DNA from: Nostoc sp. TCL240-02
GTDB lineage: Bacteria; Cyanobacteriota; Cyanobacteriia; Cyanobacteriales; Nostocaceae
Length of the DNA stretch: 64,000 nucleotides
Assembly (NCBI RefSeq): GCF_013343235.1
Contig: NZ_CP040094.1
Span: 194,501 to 258,500 of the forward strand
Direction of reading: 5' to 3'
In this document: one piece after another, positions 27,782 to 38,672 of the stretch
Layout of the letters: each line of letters begins with the position of its first letter
How positions within the stretch are numbered: position 1 is the first letter of the stretch
The notes under the pieces: generated by a model
Told to the model about the DNA's origin: nothing
Seen by the model: the letters and a program-made list of their open reading frames with translations, nothing else
Database searches by the model: none
Program-made: the position numbers and the translations under genes

Positions 27782-29170
27782 CTACACTAAGTTAGTCTCA
27801 AGAACTGGCTGATTTTGCTGACGCTTTCCAGTTACCACCATTGGTACACCACCGCCTGGTGCTAACAGAAAGCTTTTCCGAACTGGTAGTACTGGCTTTG
27901 TATCAGCTAGTTTCATTTGCCAACTAGATAGTACAGTTGCCAATACCAGTTTCATCTCAAATAGGGCAAATGCCATCCCAATACAGCGACGATTACCACC
28001 ACCAAAGGGCAAATATTCAGATGGAGTAAATTGGCGTTCTAGAAAACGATCTGGCTGAAACTGCTTTGAATTGGGGTATAAATCTTCTCGATGATGGTTC
28101 AAATAAATACAAGGAATCAATATAGTACCAGGGTCAAATTTGTAGCCTGCAATTTCTAAAGGTGATTTAACCAATCGATTTAATCCCAACATCGCCACTG
28201 GATACAGGCGCATTGTTTCCGAACAAACTGCATTCAAATAAGGTAATCGGAAAATGGCGTTTGGGTCTTTGTTCTCACCCAGGCTATCCAGTTCTTGCAT
28301 CAGTTTTTCCCGGACTTCAGGCTGATGATGAATCCAGTACAGCGCCCATGCCAAAGAACTGGCTGTAGTTTCATGCCCTGCAACCAACAAAGTCATCAAC
28401 TCATCACGTAATTCCAAATCTGTCATCGGCTCACCTGCTTCATCACGAGCCGCCATCATTAAAGACAGAATATCACTTCGAGACTGGTCGCCAAGCGATC
28501 GCCTCTCTTGAATTTCAGCATAGATGAGATCATCCATTTCCTGTCGCAAACGTAGATAACTTCCCCAAGGACTACGAGGCCCTAAATCCTGTCTTAATAA
28601 TGGGAACATGAGCAGTATTGCTCGCAAAATAGGTCTTTTTGGATTCAGGATCGCAATCAGGATTTCTTTGAGTTTTTCATAACGAAGTCCGTCCTTTAGA
28701 CCAAATACAGCCTTCAAAATCACCTGAAAGGAGATTTCTTGCATGGATGGCAAGACTGTAAAGGTTTCTCCAACTGGCCACTCACTAGTTACTTGCTTGG
28801 TAATTTCACAGATTAAATCACCATAAGCCTGCATTCTTTCCCCATGTAGAGGAGGTGTCAGCAGTTTACGCTGGCGCTGGTGAGGTTTTCCTTCTAAGGA
28901 TAGTAGAGAATTTGGCCCCAATAAAGGCGAACCTGAACCTGCTGGTGTACCAGAATCTAACTGTTTTGGATCTGTGGCAAAAATCTGCTGAATTGCTTGA
29001 GGATTGCTAATGAAGACTTGAGGAATAAAAACTGGGCCAATTCGAAGGGTGAAGATATCACCATAGCGTTTAGCACAGTCTTCCATGTATTCCAATGGGT
29101 TAGTCAGCCATTGATACGTCTGTACCCAAGGGTGAGTTTGAGGGCCGTTAGGCAGTTTAAGTGCAGACAT
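27782..29170 (-). CDS. Cytochrome P450, CYP110-like
   Basis: P450s are heme monooxygenases. The 462-residue protein has the I-helix motif AGHETT at 264-269, the K-helix ExxR (ETMR, 318-321), the PERF-like QPDRF, and the heme loop FGGGNRRCIG with the thiolate Cys at about 396. There is no membrane anchor. The overall sequence resembles CYP110, a family typical of heterocystous cyanobacteria that acts on fatty acids, alkanes or terpenes, but the substrate cannot be read from sequence. No ferredoxin or terpene synthase gene is adjacent. Confidence 0.88.
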   Translation of the reverse strand: MSALKLPNGPQTHPWVQTYQWLTNPLEYMEDCAKRYGDIFTLRIGPVFIPQVFISNPQAIQQIFATDPKQLDSGTPAGSGSPLLGPNSLLSLEGKPHQRQRKLLTPPLHGERMQAYGDLICEITKQVTSEWPVGETFTVLPSMQEISFQVILKAVFGLKDGLRYEKLKEILIAILNPKRPILRAILLMFPLLRQDLGPRSPWGSYLRLRQEMDDLIYAEIQERRSLGDQSRSDILSLMMAARDEAGEPMTDLELRDELMTLLVAGHETTASSLAWALYWIHHQPEVREKLMQELDSLGENKDPNAIFRLPYLNAVCSETMRLYPVAMLGLNRLVKSPLEIAGYKFDPGTILIPCIYLNHHREDLYPNSKQFQPDRFLERQFTPSEYLPFGGGNRRCIGMAFALFEMKLVLATVLSSWQMKLADTKPVLPVRKSFLLAPGGGVPMVVTGKRQQNQPVLETNLV

Positions 29171-29256
29171 TTTTATTAATCTCCCAATAATTCGAGCAAG
29201 ATTGTGATCAGCTAGTCATTCATCCACGCATAGCTGGATTAATCTTAAAACACAGA

Positions 29257-30060
29257 TTAAGTAGATAAACTCACCAATTTTTGAATCTGCCTTGGGGTCA
29301 ATTCTTGGACATTACGCAAAACTACTGCTGCTCCTGCTGCTATTAGCGTCTCACCATAAGCATCACTACGCAGTGCTGTTTCCTGTACGTGGGGCGGTAA
29401 AACCCCTACACCAAGCCAAGTGCGAGAAGAATCTAGATTCCGCGCTTTCTCGACGGTATACATATCTGCTACCGTATCTCCTACATACACGATCGCTAAT
29501 TTTTCCTCAATTCCATTCTCTAACTCACGAACTGTGGCAAAAAGTCCAGTGGGGTCAGGTTTACCTGGTGCATCTTCCATCGCAATTAACACCGGAGATT
29601 CTAAGCCAAGGCGTTTTTCTAAGACATAGTTCGCAGAAGCACGAGTTGCGCCGCTAAAAAATCCCCAAGCAATCCCCGCTTGGGTAAGTTGTTCTAAATA
29701 GCTAGGTTGTAATAGTAGTGGTTCATTACAGATATACCCAGTAAAATTATTTGAGTCTGGGCCGCGGTAACGCGATTGAAAAAAAGCAACGATCGCACTG
29801 TAATCTAGTTGCAGTTGTTCGCGGCTCTGTCCTTGGGTTTCAAAATAACGGTAAATTAATTCCTGCGATGCTTCCCAATCGTTATTCCAAATGCCTTCAG
29901 ACTTCAGTTGGTCAATATCTAGTGGGGTTGGGCGATATGCTTGGGTAGCAAAATATTCTACCGTATCTGCGATCGCCCGACGATAAGAACCGCCAACATC
30001 GCGCACAACGCCATCAATATCGAAAACAACGATCGCTTTTACAGAAGTTGGTTGAGTCAT
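29257..30060 (-). CDS. HAD-superfamily phosphatase (TIGR01548-like)
   Basis: The 267-residue protein carries the HAD motifs: motif I with the nucleophile in VVFDIDGVVRDVGG, motif II in FFSGATRASANY, a lysine in GKPDP, and motif III with acidic residues in VYVGDTVADMYTVEKA. A cap domain lies between motifs I and II. It matches a HAD IA group found in cyanobacteria with unknown substrate. It stands alone, 87 bp from the P450 gene on the same strand. Confidence 0.85.
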   Translation of the reverse strand: MTQPTSVKAIVVFDIDGVVRDVGGSYRRAIADTVEYFATQAYRPTPLDIDQLKSEGIWNNDWEASQELIYRYFETQGQSREQLQLDYSAIVAFFQSRYRGPDSNNFTGYICNEPLLLQPSYLEQLTQAGIAWGFFSGATRASANYVLEKRLGLESPVLIAMEDAPGKPDPTGLFATVRELENGIEEKLAIVYVGDTVADMYTVEKARNLDSSRTWLGVGVLPPHVQETALRSDAYGETLIAAGAAVVLRNVQELTPRQIQKLVSLST

Positions 30061-30333
30061 GGATAGGAAGCAAAAGAGTTTTACATCATCATAATGCGCT
30101 CATGACTCAGGTAGAAAATCGGGGTCGAGGGTTTGCTCTGGCGTGAAGGGAGATTGTTCGGGGAAGAAATTAATAATCCCCAGTCTTTGTCGGTCATAAG
30201 CCTCTGTAGTTAGCGCCGACTACACCTTATGTTAGCCAATCCAATTACTGTTTGGTCATTTGATAGGGTATTGCGTTAAAATAAGCGATCGCTATCCTAG
30301 TTAAGTAATGCCCGGAAATTCCCGGAGGTGTGA

Positions 30334-30633
30334 TTGACCAAGTTTATTTTGAAAATTCTGTGGTTAGACGAAAACGTTGCTCTCGCAGTGGATCAAGTTG
30401 TAGGCAAAGGCACCAGTCCTTTGACTAAGTACTTTTTTTGGCCCAGAAATGATGCCTGGGAAGAGTTAAAAAAGGAATTAGAATCCAAACATTGGATTAC
30501 TGACCTGGATCGTGTCGAGTTGCTTAATAAAGCAACAGAAGTGATTAACTACTGGCAAGAGGAAGGTAGAAACCGTCCAATGGCAGAAGCTCAGTTGAAA
30601 TTTCCAGAAGTTGCCTTCACAGGTAGCGCCTGA
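30334..30633 (+). CDS. Plastid/cyanobacterial ribosomal protein PSRP-3 (Ycf65)
   Basis: PSRP-3 is a small-subunit ribosomal protein of cyanobacteria and plastids. The 99-residue product contains [20 protein letters not shown] and [20 protein letters not shown], both typical. The start is a TTG at 30334, since an in-frame TGA stands directly before it. GGAGG at 30324-30328, five bases upstream, supports this. Rare TTG use may lower expression relative to other ribosomal genes. Confidence 0.9.
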   Translation: MTKFILKILWLDENVALAVDQVVGKGTSPLTKYFFWPRNDAWEELKKELESKHWITDLDRVELLNKATEVINYWQEEGRNRPMAEAQLKFPEVAFTGSA

Positions 30634-30643
30634 TATTACAATA

Positions 30644-32608
30644 TTAGCGATGTCTACGACGGGTGGTTCCTGAGCGCAGCCGAAGGGCTACGCCTACGCG
30701 CTGTTCTACAAACTGCCACAGTTTGATAGTCTTGTCTCTGCTGCCACTTGCAATTAATTGTCTAACTTTGCTCACAGCAACAGCAGATACTGAGTCTACA
30801 TGACCAGAGAGAGTAACAATCTCTTCTGCTGTGCTTACCCTCCAAAGTTTAACTGTTTTGTCGCAACTTGCACTTAGGAGTGTTTCGCCATCGGCAGTAA
30901 AAGCCACAGCCACCACAGACCAAGAATGGCCAACAAGTGTGCAAATTAGCTGACCAGTGTTTACCTCCCACAATTTAATAGTGTTATCATCACTACCCGT
31001 CGCCAAAATTTGACCATCAGGACTAAAAGCGACTGTCAAAACCGCCCATGCATGACCCGAAAGGGTGCTTAACAAGCTATAGCATGGGCGGTTTTGAATA
31101 AGAGGCAAGGGGGCAGGGGGCAGGGGGCAGGGGGAAAGGGGAATGTCCTCTGCTGTTTGTGAGTGGTCTTTTAACTCAGCACTATTCATATCTCCCTGCT
31201 CCCGTTCGGCTACGCTCACGGCGAGCCGGCTCCCTGCTCCCTTACCTCTTCCTAATACAGTTATTTCCCACAGGCGAATTGTTCTGTCATAACTTGCGCT
31301 AGCTAAAAGATGCCCTTGGGGACTAAATGCTACTGAATTGACTTGTAATTGATGTCCAGTTATGGTGCAAATTTCTCTGCTAGTATTTACATCCCACAGT
31401 TTGATTGTCTTATCCCAGCTACCGCTAGCGAGAATCTGTCCATCAGGACTGAAAGCAACTGATTTTACAGCGTGTGAGTGTCCCAATAAGGTGGAGATTT
31501 CCTTTAAGGTCTCAACCTCCCACAATTTGATCGTTTTATCATCGCTAGCAGTTGCCAGAATTCGACCATCAGGACTGAAGGTCACTGATTGTACAGCTTG
31601 CGAATGTCCTGATAAGATAGCTAGGACTTTTTGGGTATTTAAATCCCACAATTTGATGTTTTTGTCATCACTAGCACTGGCTAAGGTATAGTCGTCAGGA
31701 CTGATGGCAAGGGAATTTACACTACTTAATCTCCCAGAATGCCCAGTTAGGGTATGCAAGCATTGCCAAGGAGGATTTGGTAATTTCAAATTTTCAGTTT
31801 TATATCTGATACCCATTGCTTGCATAACTTCATCAGCTGATTGAAAGCGGCGGTTAACAGCATTTTGTAGCAGCTTGTCGAGGATTTGGGCTAGGCGATC
31901 GCTTACCTTGGTAGTAAGATATTGTTGCCAGACCCAACAATCATTGGCAATATCAAATAAATCAAAGGGAGGAATCTGGGTAAGTAAGTAAATACAAGTT
32001 ACACCCAAGCTATATAAATCACTAGCAAAAACTGCTTTTCCTCTCGTTTGTTCTGGTGCAGAATATTCTGGACTGCCGATAATGGTTTCAGATGTTAGCG
32101 GATCACTTTCTGTGACGATTTTCGCAGTGGTAAAATCGACTATGACCAAATCCCCCTTCTTGGTAATTGGGGATCTACGGATGATATTTTGGGGTTTAAT
32201 ATCGCGGTGGATGATGTTGCTTCGGCGTAGACCGCCGCAGGCATCGCTAATAAAGTGCAAAACTGGTAATAAATCTTCTAGCAGTTGCCAAATCTGAGTT
32301 TCATTAAAAGCACCTTCCTCTTCAACCACCTGAGCTAAATTAGTGCCTGCAATAAACTCCTGCACTAAATAAAAATGCTCGTTTTGCTGAAAATAAGCCA
32401 ATAAAGCGGGAATTTGTGGATGCTTCCCTAATTCCTCTAGCTGTTGCGCCTTTTGCTGAAAAGTTTTAAATGTCTCGTATTCCTGCGAGATTTCTTGAAC
32501 AACGCAAGGAATTGGCGGAAACTGACCCTCATCTACAGCGAGAAAGGTTTTACAGAATCCCCCTTTACCAATTGATTTTAATAAACGATAACGTTCTTGT
32601 AAAAACAA
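30644..32608 (-). CDS. Protein kinase-like protein with seven WD40 repeats
   Basis: The 654-residue protein joins a kinase fold (about 1-270) to a WD40 propeller (about 283-640). Kinase elements are the glycine loop GKGGF (13-17), HRDIKPQN (134-141) and the APE-like SAPEQ (183-187). The usual lysine of the VAIK motif is Gln38 (CVVQEIS) and DFG is DFT (158-160), so activity is doubtful. Seven WD units are present, for example LATASDDKTIKLWEVETLKE. Between units 4 and 5 lies a low-complexity insert of about 65 residues encoded by repeat DNA (about 31065-31260), and the C-terminal 17 residues are also repeat-derived. It ends 10 bp from the PSRP-3 gene, which it faces. Confidence 0.88.
   Translation of the reverse strand: MFLQERYRLLKSIGKGGFCKTFLAVDEGQFPPIPCVVQEISQEYETFKTFQQKAQQLEELGKHPQIPALLAYFQQNEHFYLVQEFIAGTNLAQVVEEEGAFNETQIWQLLEDLLPVLHFISDACGGLRRSNIIHRDIKPQNIIRRSPITKKGDLVIVDFTTAKIVTESDPLTSETIIGSPEYSAPEQTRGKAVFASDLYSLGVTCIYLLTQIPPFDLFDIANDCWVWQQYLTTKVSDRLAQILDKLLQNAVNRRFQSADEVMQAMGIRYKTENLKLPNPPWQCLHTLTGHSGRLSSVNSLAISPDDYTLASASDDKNIKLWDLNTQKVLAILSGHSQAVQSVTFSPDGRILATASDDKTIKLWEVETLKEISTLLGHSHAVKSVAFSPDGQILASGSWDKTIKLWDVNTSREICTITGHQLQVNSVAFSPQGHLLASASYDRTIRLWEITVLGRGKGAGSRLAVSVAEREQGDMNSAELKDHSQTAEDIPLSPCPLPPAPLPLIQNRPCYSLLSTLSGHAWAVLTVAFSPDGQILATGSDDNTIKLWEVNTGQLICTLVGHSWSVVAVAFTADGETLLSASCDKTVKLWRVSTAEEIVTLSGHVDSVSAVAVSKVRQLIASGSRDKTIKLWQFVEQRVGVALRLRSGTTRRRHR
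31096..31258. repeat. Low-complexity and GC-rich repeat inserted in the WD40 gene
   Basis: On the plus strand the stretch contains several GGGGGCA units, then CGTTCGGCTACGCTCACGGC and CTCCCTGCTCCC units. These are intergenic-type repeats, here read in frame between two propeller blades. Confidence 0.7.
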
Positions 32609-32629
32609 AATTTTCTACCAAAATTACAG

Positions 32630-32712
32630 GGTAGGCATCTTGCCTACCCAAAGTAAAATATAACCATTTTAAATTGCATTTCTCGTAGGATAGCAAAGCT
32701 GTGCTACCCTAC
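32630..32712. repeat. Two hairpin repeats between the flotillin-like and kinase-like genes
   Basis: GGGTAGGCATCTTGCCTACC(C) at 32631-32651 is a 9-bp perfect stem with a 3-base loop. GTAGGATAGCA and TGCTACCCTAC at 32684-32712 form an 11-bp stem with one mismatch. They lie in the 110-bp spacer after the flotillin-like gene and could serve as its 3' end, but neither has a T-tract. Confidence 0.6.
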
Positions 32713-32718
32713 CGGATA

Positions 32719-34845
32719 TTACTTATCCACTGGAAAATTCACAACTATCGGTGGAAGACCGTTATCTGTGGTTGGTTGTGTTTGGGTAACTACTGGTTGC
32801 GGATGCAAAGGTGTTGGTTTCAATTCACCCTTACCAGTTTGATTCCATAAAATCATGGATAGTAGCCCATCCACTAAGCCGTTATTGCTACCGTTACTAC
32901 CAACTAAGACATCTGGAATTAAGCGGACATGGCGATCGCCGATAATCTGCATTAGTTGCATTGCTGTATAACCTTGCGAACCCAAGGCTTCCACACCAGC
33001 GCGGTAGGTTTCAGCTTTAGCGTTACCTGTGGCTCGAATACCTTCAGCCTCAGCAATTGCCCGGAGTTTTGTCCCTTCAGCTTCACCAGTAGCCTGCTTA
33101 ATTTGAGCTTGAGCTTTTAGGTCAGCTATATGCACACTCTGCTCTGATTTCACCATTTCTTGCTGAATCTCAGCCAGTGCTGTTTCCCGGACAAGCTGCT
33201 GCCGTTGGGTTTGGGCCATCTGCTGGACTTCATAAGTCTTGCGTTCTTCTTCAGCAATTTTCCGGTCTGTCTGTGTCTGCATTAACGACGCTGGTGGCTG
33301 AATATCACCGATGAGGGTGTCGATCGCTTGCACATCATAAGCCCGCAATGCTGTTTTAATATACTCAGCAGCCTCAGTTTGCCGCTCACTCCGAGCAGTC
33401 AGAAAGTCTAGTACAGTATAGTCTTGGGCTGAGTTGCGGAAATAATTACCAATAGTCGGTTCTAATACATGGTCTACCAAATTTTGCATTGCACCAACGC
33501 GGGAAATTACCTTCGGAGCATCTAAAGCACCCACATGGATAATTTGTGCTACTTCTAAATCAAAGGCAAATCCATCACGCGATCGCACAGTTAAGGAAGC
33601 TAGTTGAGCATCATAACTGTGGCGTTCGGTGCGACTTGACCAGTTTAAGACAATGTTGGTCGTTGGTACTAGTTCCATCTTCATAATTCGGGAATTAATC
33701 GGGTGCTTACCAGGATATAGCGGTTCGATCCACACACCCTTATGTCCCTGATTCACTAAGTTACCGTGAGTGAAAGCTGCACCGCTGACATCTTGATGTG
33801 CCTTACCCACGAAGGAAATCACCACACCCACATACCCAATGGGAATTTCTGTCATCGGCACTTGTTCAACCTGGACAAACCAAGGATTCAAGTTCCAAGA
33901 ACCAGAAAGCAACGTCTGTTCTTGTAAACCTCGCCGTCCGCCGCCATCAATAAATTTCTGACCATTTTGGAAATTGTCGTGTCCCTCAATTATGGGGCCT
34001 GCGAGTTCACCAGCAGAGATTGGTAAACCATCTAAGGTAGTGACAATGCCAACTTTGTCAGATGCCAGACTGTACACCCGCAAATGTTCTGGAGCCATGC
34101 CATGAGCGCTGGCATTTGATGCCATGATGACTTTAAATAGGGCAGTGTTAATCCGGTACGTACCAGCAGTGAGAAAACCCATCTGCCGCCCTTTTTCACC
34201 ACCTTCAGTCAGGAATTTGCGAGCATCTTGGAAGTTGTCACAACCCACGATTTTACCCAAAATCCGCTCTGGTGGGTTGGATGCGCCATCTGCTGCCACA
34301 ATCAAAGCAATTTCCCCTTGGGGAACGACAATTACCGATTCTTTCTTTACAGAATATTGCCAAGGCCAATAGCCCCAGTGCCAACCAGGAGCTAAAGTAT
34401 CTGCCTGCAAGCCAGCTTCGCCGTTGAGGGCAATCAAACTGCCTGCGGGGAGTCCACGCCCGGAAAGGGTAAATTTCCTCACTACAATACCGACTTCACG
34501 TTCACCAATGACTACAAGTCCCCCAAAGAATAGGGGGACGAATATGACGAAACCGCCGACAAGTAGGATGGGAACTAGTACAACAGGATCAATTCCAGCA
34601 GTTTGATATTGAGTCCTGCTGATTGGTAACTGAGCAATATTTGGTGTAGTCTGATTTCGCTGGACTGATGCCGAAGTAATTTCTTTTGCAGTAGTTATGT
34701 TAACAGAAGTAGCATTGGCAGAATGAATACCACCAGCCATCGCTAACGTTGCTACGATAGAGGCTGCAAAACGAGCTACCTTATTTTGTTTACGAGTGCC
34801 AAGCAAAGATGAAAAGCTTTTCATAATTTGTGCCCGTTTGGGCAA
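32719..34845 (-). CDS. Flotillin-like SPFH-domain protein
   Basis: Flotillins are membrane scaffold proteins of the SPFH/band 7 group. The 708-residue protein has an N-terminal signal-like segment (about 20-45), a membrane segment at about 90-118 (VVLVPILLVGGFVIFVPLFF), a long SPFH region (GEREVGIVVRKFTLSGRGLP onwards), and a helical C-terminal region rich in Glu, Gln and Ala (REQLVRETALAEIQQEM-like, then GEAEGTKLRAIAEAEGIRAT), typical of flotillin oligomerisation. It lies upstream in sequence of the WD40 kinase on the same strand, 110 bp apart. No NfeD-like partner is seen. Confidence 0.88.
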   Translation of the reverse strand: MPKRAQIMKSFSSLLGTRKQNKVARFAASIVATLAMAGGIHSANATSVNITTAKEITSASVQRNQTTPNIAQLPISRTQYQTAGIDPVVLVPILLVGGFVIFVPLFFGGLVVIGEREVGIVVRKFTLSGRGLPAGSLIALNGEAGLQADTLAPGWHWGYWPWQYSVKKESVIVVPQGEIALIVAADGASNPPERILGKIVGCDNFQDARKFLTEGGEKGRQMGFLTAGTYRINTALFKVIMASNASAHGMAPEHLRVYSLASDKVGIVTTLDGLPISAGELAGPIIEGHDNFQNGQKFIDGGGRRGLQEQTLLSGSWNLNPWFVQVEQVPMTEIPIGYVGVVISFVGKAHQDVSGAAFTHGNLVNQGHKGVWIEPLYPGKHPINSRIMKMELVPTTNIVLNWSSRTERHSYDAQLASLTVRSRDGFAFDLEVAQIIHVGALDAPKVISRVGAMQNLVDHVLEPTIGNYFRNSAQDYTVLDFLTARSERQTEAAEYIKTALRAYDVQAIDTLIGDIQPPASLMQTQTDRKIAEEERKTYEVQQMAQTQRQQLVRETALAEIQQEMVKSEQSVHIADLKAQAQIKQATGEAEGTKLRAIAEAEGIRATGNAKAETYRAGVEALGSQGYTAMQLMQIIGDRHVRLIPDVLVGSNGSNNGLVDGLLSMILWNQTGKGELKPTPLHPQPVVTQTQPTTDNGLPPIVVNFPVDK

Positions 34846-34930
34846 CTAATTAGCTAAGTTAACACTTCAGCAAGACTTGCCTCGATTTCTTAAACTTGAC
34901 GTAATTTTTTTGAAAAATTAAATAAATAAT

Positions 34931-34961
34931 TTGTAGGTTGGACATTGCCCAACCTACAAAG
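34931..34961 (-). terminator. Perfect 12-bp hairpin after atpC, likely 3' end of the atpB-atpC operon
   Basis: TTTGTAGGTTGG (34931-34942) and its exact reverse complement (34950-34961) enclose a 7-base loop, 18 bp after the atpC stop codon. On the minus strand it is followed by an AT-rich stretch with no strong T-run, so it may be a terminator or an RNA-stabilising end. The GTAGGTTGG core is also a common cyanobacterial repeat. Confidence 0.6.
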
Positions 34962-34979
34962 TTGAAATAGAAAGTTAAA

Positions 34980-35393
34980 TTAGACCAAACCGCCAGCCGC
35001 TTGAAACCGAGCGCGGGCGCGTTTGAAGGCTTGATTTGCCTTAATTTGGGCTTGGCGATCGTCTGCTGAGACCTGAGTGAGTCCCGCTTCTGCTTGGTTG
35101 TAAGCAGCACGAGCTTCTTCTAGGTTAATTTTGTCGCCACGTTCAGCGCCGTTAACCAGAATTGTCACTTCGTTCTCTTCGACTTCGGCAAAGCCACCCA
35201 AAAGGGCGATCGCTTCCCAATTCTGATTTTTCGCGGCACGGACTCGCATTACACCAGTATCCAGGGCGGTTAAAAGTGGTGCGTGTCCAGTGAGGATACC
35301 TAGTTGACCAGTTGTGCTAGGCAAAACTACTTCTTCAGCTGGAGCATCCCAGACTGTTTTATCTGGAGAAATTACCCGAACGGTTAATGTCAT
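34980..35393 (-). CDS. atpC: ATP synthase epsilon subunit
   Basis: The epsilon subunit belongs to the central stalk of F1 and inhibits ATP hydrolysis. The 137-residue protein starts [20 protein letters not shown], contains the N-terminal beta barrel with [19 protein letters not shown], and ends in a two-helix region ([16 protein letters not shown] onwards). It is downstream of atpB in the two-gene operon usual for cyanobacteria and chloroplasts, where the other ATP synthase genes are elsewhere. Confidence 0.97.
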   Translation of the reverse strand: MTLTVRVISPDKTVWDAPAEEVVLPSTTGQLGILTGHAPLLTALDTGVMRVRAAKNQNWEAIALLGGFAEVEENEVTILVNGAERGDKINLEEARAAYNQAEAGLTQVSADDRQAQIKANQAFKRARARFQAAGGLV

Positions 35394-35394
35394 T

Positions 35395-35509
35395 TGTCTT
35401 TTGTCCTTTGTCCTTCGTCATTTCTCACTTGTCTTTTGCCATTAGCCATTAGCCATTAGCACTTAAACTAATGACTAATGACCAATAACTAATGACCAAC
35501 GACTAATGA

Positions 35510-35512
<3 letters not shown>
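35395..35512. repeat. STRR heptamer repeat block in the atpB-atpC spacer
   Basis: TTTGTCC/TTTCTCA units and ATTAGCC units (about 35397-35462) are followed by TAATGAC/CAATAAC/CAACGAC units (about 35468-35511), again in inverse orientation. The first transcribed arm starts next to the atpB stop codon. Confidence 0.8.
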
Positions 35513-37293
<1,781 letters not shown>

Positions 37294-37905
37294 TTAGCAG
37301 TTAACTTGCTGCTTTTGCTTGCGTTTAAATTTGGAGATGATGCCAAAACTACCCAAACCAAGCAAGCCAATCAAAGAAGTTGGTTCAGGAACAGCAGCAG
37401 TGTGATATGTTACATTATCTAGCACTGTAGAGCCGTTATTCCAATTTACACGAACTTCATCAACCAGTCCTGTATAACCTGATGACAGAAAAGTTGGTGT
37501 GGAAGAAGGTATAAGCGATGCAGATGTCGCCTGTAGTGTTCCTCTATTGTAAAGTGAAAAGTTGACTGGGATAGAGAAATCATATCCAGCAAAATAACTG
37601 CCATCAAAGATTACGGGTGATGCAAAGTAGAATGGAATGCTACTTGGGCCATTCCACTTGTCATAGTTCCCATAAATTCGGTTCGGAATTGACTCAGGAG
37701 TGTATGGGGGTTGCTCAAAACCGTAATAAATCCAATTATTATCCCATTCGATTCCACCATAACCATCCGGTACTAGAAGGTTATCACCTTTTAGATCGTC
37801 AAATGTTACGACAGTAGACGCATTGGCATTTATAGAAATGGCTAAAGCTGACAAAGTACAAGTCAAGAATGTAAGCGTTGCGCGTAAAAGGTGATAAGTC
37901 TTCAT
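37294..37905 (-). CDS. PEP-CTERM sorting-domain exported protein
   Basis: The 203-residue protein has a signal peptide (LLRATLTFLTCTLSALAISI, ending NANA), a central beta-rich domain without a known name, and a C-terminal PEP-CTERM signal: VPEPTSLIGLLGLGSFGI followed by a basic tail (SKFKRKQKQQ). PEP-CTERM proteins are sorted by exosortase and often end up in the extracellular matrix. The exosortase is not in this window. Confidence 0.88.
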   Translation of the reverse strand: MKTYHLLRATLTFLTCTLSALAISINANASTVVTFDDLKGDNLLVPDGYGGIEWDNNWIYYGFEQPPYTPESIPNRIYGNYDKWNGPSSIPFYFASPVIFDGSYFAGYDFSIPVNFSLYNRGTLQATSASLIPSSTPTFLSSGYTGLVDEVRVNWNNGSTVLDNVTYHTAAVPEPTSLIGLLGLGSFGIISKFKRKQKQQVNC

Positions 37906-38672
37906 TAATTAACCTCGTTGTATCTAAAATACACACAAATTTAGGAGCGAAATTAAACAAAAATCTCCCATAGCAGACGAAGATTTAGCCTTTAGCTGCG
38001 ATCGCACACAGCAGTAAATACTATGTTATCGACATAGTATTTACTTGATTTCAACTAGGTTGTATAACTAGGAGCATTATTGGTAAAGAGAATTAAAAAA
38101 ACAAGTATTATTACTGGGATTCACTAAAAATTTATAAAAGTAATTTATATACTTTTAAAAAAGAAAATTTTCAAAGCTATATTATATAAAGCTTAGATAG
38201 CAATTTATCGGCTATTACTAAATTGATATACACACAGTCTTTGTATAAAATTATCGTAATTTATATGAAATAATGGAGATTTGTATTACGTTGTGTGCTT
38301 TGCGTGGGTACAGCCCATCGTAGGCATCACCAACGGAGCATTTACTAAAAGTTAGTTAGCAATATTAGGACTAATATTTAATTTTTGAAATCTACGTAAA
38401 GTGTATAAGTGCAAAAACTAGGGTACTATTCCAAGCTTTTGGTGCGTTACGCTTCGCTAAGACACCGAAAAAACTACTTAGATTTTTCAAAAAAATGTAC
38501 GATTTTTATCTATAGATATATATAAAGCTATCTATAAACTACATTTCCAAAAGTTCTGAATATCCGTAAGATAAAGATAGATAGATACAAAAAACAGTTT
38601 TTAGCCAAACCGTGATGCCTGAGTTGGGCATAGGTGCGGCTTCATCCTCACAGTTTCACCGAGCAAAAGCTT
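37906..38672. other. AT-rich spacer between the PEP-CTERM and SirB1-like genes
   Basis: The 767 bp are strongly AT-rich. Around 38300-38340 and 38444-38465 there are short GC-rich pieces (GGTGCGTTACGCTTCGCTAA), which are typical dispersed Nostoc repeats. No gene or RNA is recognised. Confidence 0.45.
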
